From the NCBI RefSeq assembly GCF_018332715.1, contig NZ_BOQP01000012.1, positions 47,031-111,030 on the forward strand: DNA of 64,000 nt. The letters are read 5' to 3'. The notes beneath the pieces are model-generated. The model was not told the DNA's origin, did not search any database, and was given only the letters and a program-made list of their open reading frames with translations. The DNA comes from Winogradskya consettensis (GTDB lineage: Bacteria; Actinomycetota; Actinomycetes; Mycobacteriales; Micromonosporaceae). Positions within the stretch are counted from its first letter, which is position 1. The number at the start of each line of letters is the position of its first letter. Both the position numbers and the translations under genes were made by a program. Below are positions 1 through 8,738 of the stretch, in pieces.

Positions 1-1003
1 ACGACGAGGTCTTGCGCTGCGGCTGCTGAGGGCCGCCGCGCTGGGGAGGACCGTATCCGGCCTGGATCGGACGGGTCATCGCCGTCGGCGCGCCGCCCAT
101 GCCGCCGGTCATCGCCATCGTCTCGGCCTCGGTCATCACCGCGGGGGCCATGACCGGGCGCCCCGCGACGGCGCGCAGGGCATCGGCGCGCATCTCCTGG
201 GCGCTCTGGTAGCGGTTGAGCGGGTTCTTCGCGAGCGCCTTGAGAACGATCGCGTCGATCTCGGGCGGCAGGTCATGGACGATGTCGCTGGGCGCCTTGG
301 GCTGCTCCCGCACGTGCTGGTACGCGACGCTGACCGGGCTGTCGCCGACGAACGGCGGGTGCCCGACGATCAGCTCGAAGAGCACGCAGCCGGCCGCGTA
401 AACGTCGGAGCGGGCGTCGACGGACTCGCCGCGCGCCTGTTCCGGCGAGAGGTACTGCGCCGTGCCGATGACCGCGCTGGTCTGCGTCATCGTGGTCGCA
501 CCGCTGGCCAGCGCCCGGGCGATGCCGAAGTCCATGACCTTGACCTGCCCGTTCGGCGTGATCATCACGTTGCCGGGCTTGATGTCGCGGTGGATGATGC
601 CGTGCCGGTGGCTGAACTCCAGGGCGGCGTCGATGTCGGCGAGGATCTCGAGGGCGCGACGCGGCTGGAGGCGCTGCTCAGCCGCGAGCACCTCCTTGAG
701 CGTCTTGCCGGGGACGAACTCCATGACGATGAACGGCTGCTTCTCCCCCGCCGCGGAGATCTCCTCGCCGGTGTCGTAGACAGCCACGATCGCGGGGTGG
801 TTCAGGGCAGCGGAGTTCTGAGCCTCACGGCGGAAGCGTTCCTGGAACGTCGCGTCGCGGGCCAGGTCGGTCCGCAGCATCTTGATGGCGACATCTCGGC
901 CGAGCCGGAGGTCGCGTCCCCGGTGCACCTCGGCCATACCGCCGTAGCCCAGCAGCTCGCCGACCTGGTACCTGCCACCGAGCAGGCGGGAGGGCGCCGT
1001 CAT
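1..1003 (-). CDS. pknB: Ser/Thr protein kinase PknB, N-terminal part (cut by window edge)
   Basis: Eukaryotic-type serine/threonine kinase that controls peptidoglycan synthesis and division in actinobacteria. The 334 visible residues hold the kinase domain at about 10-270: glycine loop GYGGMAEV, VAIK with Lys41, HRD at 138-140, DFG at 158-160 and a Thr-rich activation segment near 171-181. A Gly/Pro/Gln-rich juxtamembrane stretch follows. The membrane span and extracellular PASTA repeats expected in PknB would lie beyond base 1 and cannot be seen. The ATG overlaps the pknA stop as ATGA, so translation is probably coupled. It is the last visible gene of the operon that starts at fhaA. Confidence 0.95.
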   Translation of the reverse strand, partial: MTAPSRLLGGRYQVGELLGYGGMAEVHRGRDLRLGRDVAIKMLRTDLARDATFQERFRREAQNSAALNHPAIVAVYDTGEEISAAGEKQPFIVMEFVPGKTLKEVLAAEQRLQPRRALEILADIDAALEFSHRHGIIHRDIKPGNVMITPNGQVKVMDFGIARALASGATTMTQTSAVIGTAQYLSPEQARGESVDARSDVYAAGCVLFELIVGHPPFVGDSPVSVAYQHVREQPKAPSDIVHDLPPEIDAIVLKALAKNPLNRYQSAQEMRADALRAVAGRPVMAPAVMTEAETMAMTGGMGGAPTAMTRPIQAGYGPPQRGGPQQPQRKTSS

Positions 1004-2349
1004 AACGTCTGTCGTCCTTCGGTCGCGGGGATGAGGCGGTGCGGAGCACCAGCCTGCTTCGTAAGACGGTACGACGCCGCCGCAGCACGTTGATCGGCCG
1101 CGCCCAGAGAGCTGGTGTTCCCGTTCTTCAGAAGGAACGAGATCACACCGGCACAGAGCAGGACAAGCAATGCCAGCACGACGGCCAGCACGATGAGGAC
1201 CTGCCGGCCGCCCGAGCCGTCACCCTGCTTGGCCGGAGCCATCTGCGGGTGCGACATCGGCGGGGCCGACGGGTGTCGGTAGGGCTGCTGCTGCGCCGGG
1301 GGGACCGAGGCAGCTCCGCGTGCACCCTGAGCACCGGAAACGGGGCGGGGCACGGGTGGGTACGGCGGACGGCCGGAACCGGGCACAGGAGGAGCGGACT
1401 GGGGCACACCGGAATACGGCCGGTTGTTGACCGCCGGTCCACCGGACTGCGGGTGGTTCGACGGGCCGGCGCCGGACTGCGGCCGGATCATCGGGGCCGA
1501 GCCGTTGACGGCCGGCTGGTGCACCTGGGTGGTCAGCGACGACGCCGCCTGACGGGCCACAGCCGCCATCGCCGAGGCCGTGGGCCAGCGCGCCGTCGGG
1601 TCCTTGGACATGGCCCGGTCGACGATCGCGCGGACCGACGGCGGGATGTCGGCCGGGAGCGGGCGCGGGCGGTCCCGGACGTGCTTCATGGCGATCTCGA
1701 TCGGCGTCGCGCCGTCGAACGGGCGGTGGCCGGAGAGGCACTGATAGGCGACGACGCCCAGGGCGTACACGTCGGAGGCCGCGGTGGCGGTCGCGCCGGA
1801 CGCCTGCTCGGGTGAGATGTAGGACGCCGTGCCGAGAACCGAGCCCGCCACGGTCAGCTGACCCACTATCGCCGAGCGGGCGATGCCGAAGTCGGTGAGG
1901 ACCAGGGTGCCGTTCGGGCGTACGAGAAGGTTGCCGGGCTTCACGTCGCGGTGCACGATCCCGTTGGCGTGCGCGGCCTGCAACGCGTCGGCGGCCTGCG
2001 CCACCAGCGCCATGGTGCGCGCGGGCGTCAACCGTCCGACGCGGCTGAGCGTCCGCGACAGCGCGTCACCCTCGACGTACTCCATGACGAGGAAGGCGAG
2101 CTGCTGGTCGCTGCCGTAGTCGTAGACGTCGACCACACCGGGGTGGTTGATCGTGGCCATGGTCCGGGCCTCGCCGCGGAAACGCTCGGCGAAGCCGGGC
2201 TCGTCCAGCAGCGCGGGCAGCAGGATCTTGACGGCGACGGTCCGGCCCAGCACCTCGTCGGTGCCGCGCCAGACATCACCCATGCCGCCACCGGCGATCC
2301 GCTCGTCCAGACGGTAGCGGCCACCGAGGGTCACCCCAGGGCTGATCAC
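1000..2349 (-). CDS. pknA: Ser/Thr protein kinase PknA
   Basis: Membrane Ser/Thr kinase that works with PknB on cell shape and wall synthesis. The kinase domain is at about 10-265: loop AGGGMGDVW, Lys41 in VAVK, HRD at 133-135, DFG at 153-155. A Pro/Gln/Ser-rich linker leads to one membrane span near 384-407 and a short outside tail without PASTA repeats, as usual for PknA. I chose the GTG at 2349: a GGGGAGGGG ribosome site in the end of pbpA sits just ahead of it and the GTG directly follows the pbpA stop. A longer frame from GTG 2367 would begin inside that ribosome site. Protein is 449 aa. Confidence 0.93.
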   Translation of the reverse strand: MISPGVTLGGRYRLDERIAGGGMGDVWRGTDEVLGRTVAVKILLPALLDEPGFAERFRGEARTMATINHPGVVDVYDYGSDQQLAFLVMEYVEGDALSRTLSRVGRLTPARTMALVAQAADALQAAHANGIVHRDVKPGNLLVRPNGTLVLTDFGIARSAIVGQLTVAGSVLGTASYISPEQASGATATAASDVYALGVVAYQCLSGHRPFDGATPIEIAMKHVRDRPRPLPADIPPSVRAIVDRAMSKDPTARWPTASAMAAVARQAASSLTTQVHQPAVNGSAPMIRPQSGAGPSNHPQSGGPAVNNRPYSGVPQSAPPVPGSGRPPYPPVPRPVSGAQGARGAASVPPAQQQPYRHPSAPPMSHPQMAPAKQGDGSGGRQVLIVLAVVLALLVLLCAGVISFLLKNGNTSSLGAADQRAAAASYRLTKQAGAPHRLIPATEGRQTL

Positions 2350-2350
2350 G

Positions 2351-3844
2351 TCAGTCCCCTCCCCCACCGGCCGCGGCCTTCATGATGAGCCCGGCGATCC
2401 GGGCAGCCTCGGCGCTCGCATGACCGCCGCTCACGTTCTCAAGCATGACGCATACCGCGGAAACCGCTTCACCCTTGTCGTTGAAGGCGAAGCCGATGAA
2501 CCAGCCGTGCGGGTCGGCACCCTCGGCGTTCTGGGCCGTGCCGGTCTTGCCGCCGACGTCATAACCGCTGATCTTGGCCTGTTTGCCGGTGCCGTTCTCG
2601 ACGACACTGATCATCATGTCCTTGAGATCACCGGCGATCGAGCCGTTGATCGGCGTCCGCAGCGTCTCCGGGCTGGCCGTGTAGATCGGCCGCCGGTCCG
2701 CGGTGAGCAGCTGCTGCACCAGGTAGGGGCGCTTCTGCACACCGCCGTTGGCCACCGTCGCCGCCATCAGCGCGCCCTCGACCGTGGTCATCCGGACGTC
2801 CTTCTGACCGATCGACGACTGGGCCAGGCCACCCTGGTCGTTCGCCACCGTGAGGTCACCGGTGTGGCTCGCCGCGACGGGCAGGCCGCCGTCCTTCAGG
2901 TCGCCGACCGTGAGGTCCTCCTGCTCGAAGCCCCACGCCTTGGCCTCGTCCTGGACCTTCTGACCACCGAGGTCCACGCCGAGGCGGGCGTAGCCGGTGT
3001 TACAGCTCTCGGTCAGGGCTTCCTTCAGGCTGATCTTCGAGCCGGGGCAGGTCTCCGCCTCGGCGTTGTGAATCGGCGCGCCGGAGCCGGGGGCGATGTA
3101 CTCGTCGCCCGCCTGGATCTCGGTGTCCTGCTTGTAGCCGGCCCGCAGCGCCGCCGCCGAGACGATGACCTTGAAGGTCGAGCCCGGCGGGTACGTCTCG
3201 GACGTGGCCCGGTTGAGCAGCGGCTTGTCCTTGTCGGCGTTGAGCTTGTTGTACTCCGCCGCCGCATCCTCGGTGTCATGGCTGGCCAGCGGGCTCGGGT
3301 CGTAGCTCGGCATGGAGACCATCGCCTGGATCGCACCCGTACGCGGGTCGATCGCGACCGCGGAACCGAACTTGGCGCCGCGCTCGTTGTTTGTGAGCTG
3401 CTTCCAGGCGGTTTCCTGTGCCTTGGTCTTCAGTGACAGCACGACGTTGCCGCCACGGGCCTCGTCACCGGTGAACATCGAGCTCACCCGGTCGGCGAAC
3501 AGCTTGTCGCTGGTGCCGGAGAGGAACTCGTTCTCGCTGCGCTCGATGCCGGTCGCCGCGAGGTTGACGCCCTTGTAACCGATGACCGGCGCGTACATCT
3601 CCCCTTCGGGGTATTCACGCAGGTACTTGTAGGTATCGTCGGTGGCCTTGTTCTCGGCCAGCGCCTTGCCGTCCGCCTCGATGACACCGCGCGGCGTGTT
3701 GTATTCCGCCACGCGAACGCGACCGTTGTGATCATCGGTGCGGTACTTGTCGGCTTTGTAGGCCTGAACCCAGTTCAGGTTGGCAAAGATCAGTCCGAAC
3801 AGGACGAAAACGACCACGCCGGCCTTGCGCAGGGGTGCGTTCAC
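2351..3844 (-). CDS. pbpA: Penicillin-binding protein, class B transpeptidase PbpA
   Basis: Peptidoglycan transpeptidase acting outside the membrane, partner of the RodA glycan polymerase encoded just upstream. A single membrane anchor lies at about 8-28, then a dimerisation region, then the transpeptidase domain with all three active-site motifs: SxxK (Ser222, Lys225 in GSTFK), SxN (Ser280-Cys281-Asn282) and KTG (433-435 in GGKTGTAQ). The 497-aa length fits actinobacterial PbpA (FtsI-like). It starts with GTG that overlaps the rodA stop as GTGA, consistent with coupled translation of the pair. Confidence 0.94.
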   Translation of the reverse strand: MNAPLRKAGVVVFVLFGLIFANLNWVQAYKADKYRTDDHNGRVRVAEYNTPRGVIEADGKALAENKATDDTYKYLREYPEGEMYAPVIGYKGVNLAATGIERSENEFLSGTSDKLFADRVSSMFTGDEARGGNVVLSLKTKAQETAWKQLTNNERGAKFGSAVAIDPRTGAIQAMVSMPSYDPSPLASHDTEDAAAEYNKLNADKDKPLLNRATSETYPPGSTFKVIVSAAALRAGYKQDTEIQAGDEYIAPGSGAPIHNAEAETCPGSKISLKEALTESCNTGYARLGVDLGGQKVQDEAKAWGFEQEDLTVGDLKDGGLPVAASHTGDLTVANDQGGLAQSSIGQKDVRMTTVEGALMAATVANGGVQKRPYLVQQLLTADRRPIYTASPETLRTPINGSIAGDLKDMMISVVENGTGKQAKISGYDVGGKTGTAQNAEGADPHGWFIGFAFNDKGEAVSAVCVMLENVSGGHASAEAARIAGLIMKAAAGGGGD

Positions 3845-5337
3845 GGCTTGATCACCTCCGTCATGGCGCCGTGCAGCTGTGCGGGCGGTTGCTTGGGGCC
3901 ACCGGCCTGGGCCGCCGGGCCACCCGTCGCGGGCTTACGAGCGGCATCCGAGATCCGCAGCAGCATCGCGATCAGCAACCAGTTGGCCATCAGTGACGAA
4001 CCACCCGCCGACAGGAACGGTGTCGTCTGACCGGTCAGCGGGATCAGCCCGGTGATGCCACCAAGGATGACGAAGACCTGCAAGCCCAGGGTGAACGCCA
4101 TACCACCGGCGACCAGCTTGCCGAACGAGTCGCGCACCAGGATGGCCGCGCGCAGACCCCGCTCGACGATCAGCAGGTAGACCACCAGCAGTGCGGAGAG
4201 GCCGAAGAGGCCGATCTCCTCACCCATGCCGGCGAAGATGAAGTCGGTCTGGACCTCGGGCACGAAGCCCGGCGAACCAGCACCCGGTCCGGTGCCGAAC
4301 AGCCCGCCGGTGCCGAGCCCCAGCAGGCTCTGGACCAGCTGATAGCCCTCGTTCGAGACGTACTGCGGCGCGAACGGGTCGAGCCAGATCGAGGCGCGGT
4401 CGTAGAAGTTGGCGAAGGGGCCGCCGACGGACGCGCCCAGCAGGTAAGCCACGTAGACGCCGCCGAAGAACATGATCAGGCCGATGATCAGCCAGCTCGC
4501 CCGCTCGGTGGCCACATAGAGCGTCACCACGAAGAGACCGAAGTAGAGCAGCGCCGTGCCGAGGTCCTTCTCGAACACCAGGACCAGCAGCGACAGCAGC
4601 CAGACCGTGATGACCGGGCCCAGGTCGCGACCACGGGGGAAGTCGATGCCGAGGAAACGGCGGCTGGCCAGCGACAGGACCTCGCGCTTGCGCACCAGGT
4701 AGAACGCGAAGAAAGAGACCAGCGCGAGCTTCGCGAACTCACCCGGCTGGATCGAGAATCCGCCGATCTTGATCCAGAGCTTCGCGCCGTTGATCTCGGA
4801 CATCGAGGCCGGCAGCACCGCCGGGATCATCACGAGCACGATACCGACCAGACCCAGCGTGTACGCGTACCGCGAGACCGCCTTGTGATCGCGCACGATC
4901 AGCAGCAACACCGCGGCCAGGATCAACGCGACCAGCGTCCACGCGAGCTGGCGGCCGCCGATGCCGGAGAAGATGCCCGGCTCGGGCAGCTTCTTCGTGA
5001 TCGACTTCGCGATGTCCAGCCGGCGCAGGAACCCCACGCCGAGCCCGTTGATCAAGGCCACCGCGGGGATGAGCACAGGGTCGGCCCACGCCGCGGTGAA
5101 CCGGACCACCAGGTGCAGGCCCAGGAACAGGATGCTCAGCAGCGCGGCCGGCACCCAGAAGGTGGTGGTGATCTTGCCGAGCTGGTTCGCCTCCACAATG
5201 GCGCCGTAGAGCGCCACGATGATCATTGCGAAGGCGAGCAGCCCGAGCTCCGCGTTGCGTCCCGTCCTCGTGCCCGGGACGCGCGGCATCTCACCCGTGG
5301 AGGCGGGTGTGGGAGCCGGTATGGCGGGCGCGGTCAA
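3841..5337 (-). CDS. rodA: SEDS glycan polymerase RodA (FtsW/RodA/SpoVE family)
   Basis: Polytopic membrane protein of 498 aa that polymerises lipid II glycan strands with its class B PBP partner. Many hydrophobic segments cover the chain after a hydrophilic Pro/Thr-rich N-terminus of about 28 residues. The family hallmark TGQTTPFLSAGGSS lies near the C-terminus, and a loop with YQLVQSLLGLGTGGLFGTG matches SEDS proteins. It lies between pstP (34-base gap) and pbpA (4-base overlap) in the conserved cell-wall operon. FtsW itself is normally in the division cluster, so RodA is the better name. Confidence 0.94.
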   Translation of the reverse strand: MTAPAIPAPTPASTGEMPRVPGTRTGRNAELGLLAFAMIIVALYGAIVEANQLGKITTTFWVPAALLSILFLGLHLVVRFTAAWADPVLIPAVALINGLGVGFLRRLDIAKSITKKLPEPGIFSGIGGRQLAWTLVALILAAVLLLIVRDHKAVSRYAYTLGLVGIVLVMIPAVLPASMSEINGAKLWIKIGGFSIQPGEFAKLALVSFFAFYLVRKREVLSLASRRFLGIDFPRGRDLGPVITVWLLSLLVLVFEKDLGTALLYFGLFVVTLYVATERASWLIIGLIMFFGGVYVAYLLGASVGGPFANFYDRASIWLDPFAPQYVSNEGYQLVQSLLGLGTGGLFGTGPGAGSPGFVPEVQTDFIFAGMGEEIGLFGLSALLVVYLLIVERGLRAAILVRDSFGKLVAGGMAFTLGLQVFVILGGITGLIPLTGQTTPFLSAGGSSLMANWLLIAMLLRISDAARKPATGGPAAQAGGPKQPPAQLHGAMTEVIKP

Positions 5338-5371
5338 GAAAGAGTCCCCAGACGTCGGTCGGGCACGGCAC

Positions 5372-6796
5372 TCAGTCGACGGGCCGGCACCCGACCGGGT
5401 CGCTGGTGACCGGCGGGGTCGAGTCCGAAGGCTGTGCGTCCGGCGTGGTGGTGGGTTCGGTCGGCGCCGAGGAGTTCGTGTTCTTGGTGGGCCCCGAGCT
5501 CTTCCCCGCGGACGCGGAGACCGAGGGGTTCGCCGACGGTGTGATCGAGGCAGCGGCGCTGCTCGGTGCGCATACCGGCTTGAGGTTCGGGTTGGACGGA
5601 TCCTCGCTGGTCAGCTCGAGCACCATGCGCTGGGCATCGGCCTTGCTGTCGGCGTGGATGCCCTGCTTGACCCGGTCCTGTGCGACCGTGGTGAGGTCCT
5701 CGAGGCGGCCCGTCGTGGTCTCGTCGACGCTGGAGAGATCCAGGCCGGCGATCTGCCCGGGCACACCCTGGAAGATCGCGAGCTCACCCGTCTCGGTGGC
5801 GCCCACGTAGAACTGGTCCTGGGTGTAACGCCAGCCCGTCCACAACCCGCCACCGAGCACGGCGAGAAGCAACAGGACGAGCAGACCTGTCCGCACGGGG
5901 TGCCGCTTGGGCTGCTCCTGCTCGTCCCGCTCGTAGGCCGGGCCCTCGGGCTGAGCCGGACGAGGCGGGGACTGCAGGGCGGCCGCCCGCGCGGCGGCGC
6001 TGGAGCTGTCGGCCACGGTCGAGTTGCCCCGGTCACGGGCGGCAGCGCCACCCACGATCGGCGCCTGCTCGACGATGTCGGCGTCCGTCGCGTCGGCCAC
6101 CACCACAGTGATGTTGTCGGGGCCGCCGCCGCGGAGCGCGAGCTGCACGAGCCGCTCGCAACACGCCTGCGGATCGGGGATGTCCCGCATGCTCTCGCCG
6201 ATGGTCTCGGCACTGACCACACCGGAGAGCCCGTCGCTGCAGATGAGATAGCGGTCGCCCTTGAGCACCTGGCGAACCGAATACTCCGGGTCGATGTCCC
6301 GCCCATCGAGCGCCCGGGTGAGCAGCGAGCGCTGCGGGTGGCTGCTCGCCTCCTCCGGGCTGATCCGGCCCTCGTCGACCAGCATCTGGACGTACGTGTC
6401 GTCCTTGGTGATCTGGGCGAACTCGCCCGCGCGAATCATGTAGGCGCGCGAGTCGCCGATGTGCACCATCCCGATCTTGCTGCCCGAGAAGAGCACAGCG
6501 GTCAGCGTCGTGCCCATCCCTTCCAGCGCGGGATTGGCATCGACGGTGTCGCGCAGCGTCTGATTGGCCGTGCCGACCGCTTGCCGAAGAGCGTCCACCA
6601 GCGCATCGCCGGGGACGTCCTCGTCAAGCGGAGCCATGGCCGCGATAACGATGTTGCTGGCGACGTCACCGGCGGCCATGCCGCCCATGCCATCGGCGAC
6701 GGCAAGGAGCCGCGGTCCGGCGTAGACGGAGTCTTGGTTTCCGTCTCGGATCAGACCGCGGTCACTCTGGGCGGCGTAGCGCAAAGTCAGGGTCAT
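5372..6796 (-). CDS. pstP: PP2C-type Ser/Thr phosphatase PstP
   Basis: Metal-dependent protein phosphatase that reverses PknA/PknB phosphorylation. The PPM domain covers about 5-235, with Asp18 in RDGNQDS, Asp35 in VADGMGG, GDSRAY, SDGLSG and GGGPDNITVV as metal-binding and core motifs. An Ala/Pro/Glu-rich linker is followed by one membrane span (VLLLLAVLGGGLW, near 310-330) and an outside domain ending in a Ser/Thr/Pro-rich tail, the usual PstP layout. Its ATG overlaps the fhaB stop by four bases. Confidence 0.95.
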   Translation of the reverse strand: MTLTLRYAAQSDRGLIRDGNQDSVYAGPRLLAVADGMGGMAAGDVASNIVIAAMAPLDEDVPGDALVDALRQAVGTANQTLRDTVDANPALEGMGTTLTAVLFSGSKIGMVHIGDSRAYMIRAGEFAQITKDDTYVQMLVDEGRISPEEASSHPQRSLLTRALDGRDIDPEYSVRQVLKGDRYLICSDGLSGVVSAETIGESMRDIPDPQACCERLVQLALRGGGPDNITVVVADATDADIVEQAPIVGGAAARDRGNSTVADSSSAAARAAALQSPPRPAQPEGPAYERDEQEQPKRHPVRTGLLVLLLLAVLGGGLWTGWRYTQDQFYVGATETGELAIFQGVPGQIAGLDLSSVDETTTGRLEDLTTVAQDRVKQGIHADSKADAQRMVLELTSEDPSNPNLKPVCAPSSAAASITPSANPSVSASAGKSSGPTKNTNSSAPTEPTTTPDAQPSDSTPPVTSDPVGCRPVD

Positions 6797-7278
6797 GGCC
6801 GTAACTCAAGGGAAGTGCGGCCGATCCGGATCGGCACGCCAAGGGGGACGGGAGTAGGTCCGGAGACCTTACCGCGATCGAGATAGGTGCCGTTCGTCGA
6901 GCCGAGATCCTCGACGAACCACTGGCCGTCCCGCGGAACGAGCCGGGCATGCCGGGCCGACGCGAAGTCGTCCGTGATGACGAGGGTCGAATCCTCGGCA
7001 CGCCCTATCGTGATGTGAGCCTCACCCAGAGTGATCCTGGTGCCGGCAAGCTGACCCGCGGTCACGACCAGTTGCCGGGCCGCCTTGCCGCGTTTCGCCT
7101 TCGCCGGCCGGCCCTGAGGCATCACGCCGCCGCCCACCCCCCGGGGCGTAGCCACGATGCTCTTGGACCGGACACCGGCGAAGAGATCCTTACGGATCAC
7201 CCCGACCACCGTGAACACGAAGATCCACAGCAGGATGAGGAAGCCGAAACGAGCGACGGTGAGGACGAATTCAGGCAA
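6793..7278 (-). CDS. fhaB: FHA-domain protein FhaB (FipA)
   Basis: Small membrane-anchored phosphothreonine reader of 161 aa. An N-terminal hydrophobic segment (about 8-28) is followed by a basic linker and a C-terminal FHA domain at about 75-160 with GR (TIGRAEDS), SARHA and the LGSTNGTYL signature. In mycobacteria FhaB/FipA is a substrate of PknA/PknB and links them to division; the same role is inferred here from position and domain. It lies 5 bases after fhaA and overlaps pstP by four bases. Confidence 0.93.
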   Translation of the reverse strand: MPEFVLTVARFGFLILLWIFVFTVVGVIRKDLFAGVRSKSIVATPRGVGGGVMPQGRPAKAKRGKAARQLVVTAGQLAGTRITLGEAHITIGRAEDSTLVITDDFASARHARLVPRDGQWFVEDLGSTNGTYLDRGKVSGPTPVPLGVPIRIGRTSLELRP

Positions 7279-7283
7279 GGTGC

Positions 7284-8039
7284 CTAGCCGTCCACTCGGA
7301 ACGTCAACGTCGTCGTCCCCAACTGGATCATGTCGCCCGGGTTCAGGGCCACCGCCGACACCCGCTGGCCATTGACCATGGTGCCGTTGGTCGAGCCCAG
7401 ATCCGTCAACACGACCTGGCTGCCGTCGTAATCCAGCCGCGCGTGGCGGCGGGAGATCCCGACGTCGGGCAGGCGCAGGTTGGCCTGGTCACCTCGGCCG
7501 ATCACCGTCGACCCCATCTGCAGGGGATAGGTACGCCCGTCGCCGGAGACAAGGCCGACGCTGCGACCGTTGTGCCCCTGCTGCTGGTAACCACCCTGCT
7601 GCTGGTCATAAGGCGAATACGCGGGCTGCGAGTCATAGGCGGGCTGCTGCACCGGAGCGACCTCGCCGCCGGTGTACACCTCCGCCGTGACCCGGAACAT
7701 CCCCGTGTCCAGCCCATCGCCCCGCTCGATCTCGACGATCACGTCCCCGTAGACCGTCCAGGCCTGCTCGCCGATGAACTCCGCCTGCGACTGGGCCAGT
7801 TCCTGGGCCAGCGCGGCGGCATACGGCGCCAGCCTGCTGTGGTCATAGGGGGACAGATCGATGACGTAGCGGTTCGGCACGAGAGTCCGGCCACCGGCGA
7901 GAATAGCCTTGTGGGCTTCGGCCTCCCGCTGCATGGCATTCAGAATCTCCACCGGGTGCACGACACCCTTGAACACCTTGGCGAAGGCCCCCTCGACAAG
8001 GCCTTCCAATCGCTTCTCAAAGCGCTGCAGCACGCTCAC
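7284..8039 (-). CDS. fhaA: FHA-domain protein FhaA with DUF3662
   Basis: Cytoplasmic adaptor, first gene of the pkn operon. Residues about 1-115 form the DUF3662 domain (begins SVLQRFEKRLEGLVEGAF), followed by a Tyr/Gln-rich linker and an FHA domain near 160-250 with VIGRGD, SRRHARL and LGSTNGTMVN. In mycobacteria FhaA binds phosphorylated pseudokinase MviN and tunes peptidoglycan synthesis. I start it at GTG 8039, which has GAGGAGGAG placed five bases ahead; an ATG at 8093 gives a longer frame whose extra 18 residues contain that ribosome site. Protein is 251 aa. Confidence 0.93.
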   Translation of the reverse strand: MSVLQRFEKRLEGLVEGAFAKVFKGVVHPVEILNAMQREAEAHKAILAGGRTLVPNRYVIDLSPYDHSRLAPYAAALAQELAQSQAEFIGEQAWTVYGDVIVEIERGDGLDTGMFRVTAEVYTGGEVAPVQQPAYDSQPAYSPYDQQQGGYQQQGHNGRSVGLVSGDGRTYPLQMGSTVIGRGDQANLRLPDVGISRRHARLDYDGSQVVLTDLGSTNGTMVNGQRVSAVALNPGDMIQLGTTTLTFRVDG

Positions 8040-8234
8040 CGGCTCCTCCTCGGGTTCCGAGGACATGATGGTATCCGGCCGCCGCTTGCGCATCTCTGCG
8101 ACGAGCGGCCGGTCGCTCCTGACCCTCGTATAACGCCCCGCGACGCCGTGCTAGTCTTCCTGGCGTCGCGGGGAAACACCTGCTCGCGATGTAACGAGGG
8201 ACAGCGTAGTCTGTTCCGGCTAACTGAATGCCAC

Positions 8235-8317
8235 GGGGATGTGGCGGAATGGCAGACGCGCACGGTTCAGGTCCGTGTGTCCGAAAGGACGTGGGGGTTC
8301 AACTCCCCCCATCCCCA
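8235..8317 (+). tRNA. tRNA-Leu (anticodon CAG)
   Basis: Cloverleaf of 83 nt with acceptor GGGGATG pairing with CATCCCC, D arm GTGGCGGAATGGCAGAC, anticodon stem CACGG/CCGTG around loop TTCAGGT (anticodon CAG), a long variable arm typical of class II tRNA and T arm GGGGG-TTCAACT-CCCCC. The 3' CCA is not encoded. Confidence 0.96.
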
Positions 8318-8326
8318 CGAGTGACC

Positions 8327-8399
8327 AGGGACTCTATGCTCGCAGAAAGCGCGAGCTAGGGTCCCTCGTCATGTCTGCTCCGGGGGCCGAGCCCCCGGA
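8327..8399 (+). terminator. Two-hairpin element behind tRNA-Leu
   Basis: A nested hairpin starts ten bases after the tRNA: outer stem AGGGAC/GTCCCT (8327-8332 with 8361-8366) and inner stem GCTCGC/GCGAGC (8338-8343 with 8351-8356). Then CTCGTCATGTCTGCT leads to a second hairpin with a 9-bp stem TCCGGGGGC/GCCCCCGGA (8379-8387 with 8391-8399) and loop CGA. There is no U tract. It probably ends or processes the tRNA transcript. A close relative follows tRNA-Ala at 38609-38695. Confidence 0.6.
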
Positions 8400-8738
8400 A
8401 GCCCCGCGGTGCGGTGGTGGCGGTCAACCCTGCGGTTGTCGCGCCCGCGCGGTCGTTCAACCTCGAAGTGCTCGCGGGCGTCGCTGAGTCTCGATCAAAA
8501 TCCTTGTTGGCGGGGCCGAATGCGTCACATCCTTTGGCCGCGGGGTCCCTTTTGCCGGTTTTCGAGCGGGATCAAGTTGTTACCGAGTTGGGGGCGGCCG
8601 GGCGCGGCGTCGGCGCCGGGGGATCGTTTGGGTGAAGTTGGGCGGCGGGGGCGCTGTGGGTTGTGGAAGAGCGGGTGGGCCGGGGGGCGTTATGCTCTCG
8701 ACTGATTTCTTGGTGTCGAGGGCTTTGGAGAGTTGCTC
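8400..8738. other. G/T-rich intergenic region before the epimerase gene
   Basis: No convincing gene here: the short frames have no family resemblance and no codon pattern. The plus strand is markedly rich in G and T. A TATGCT hexamer at 8691-8696 could be a -10 element for the following gene, but I see no matching -35. A GGAGAG ribosome site at 8727-8732 serves the epimerase gene. Confidence 0.5.
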
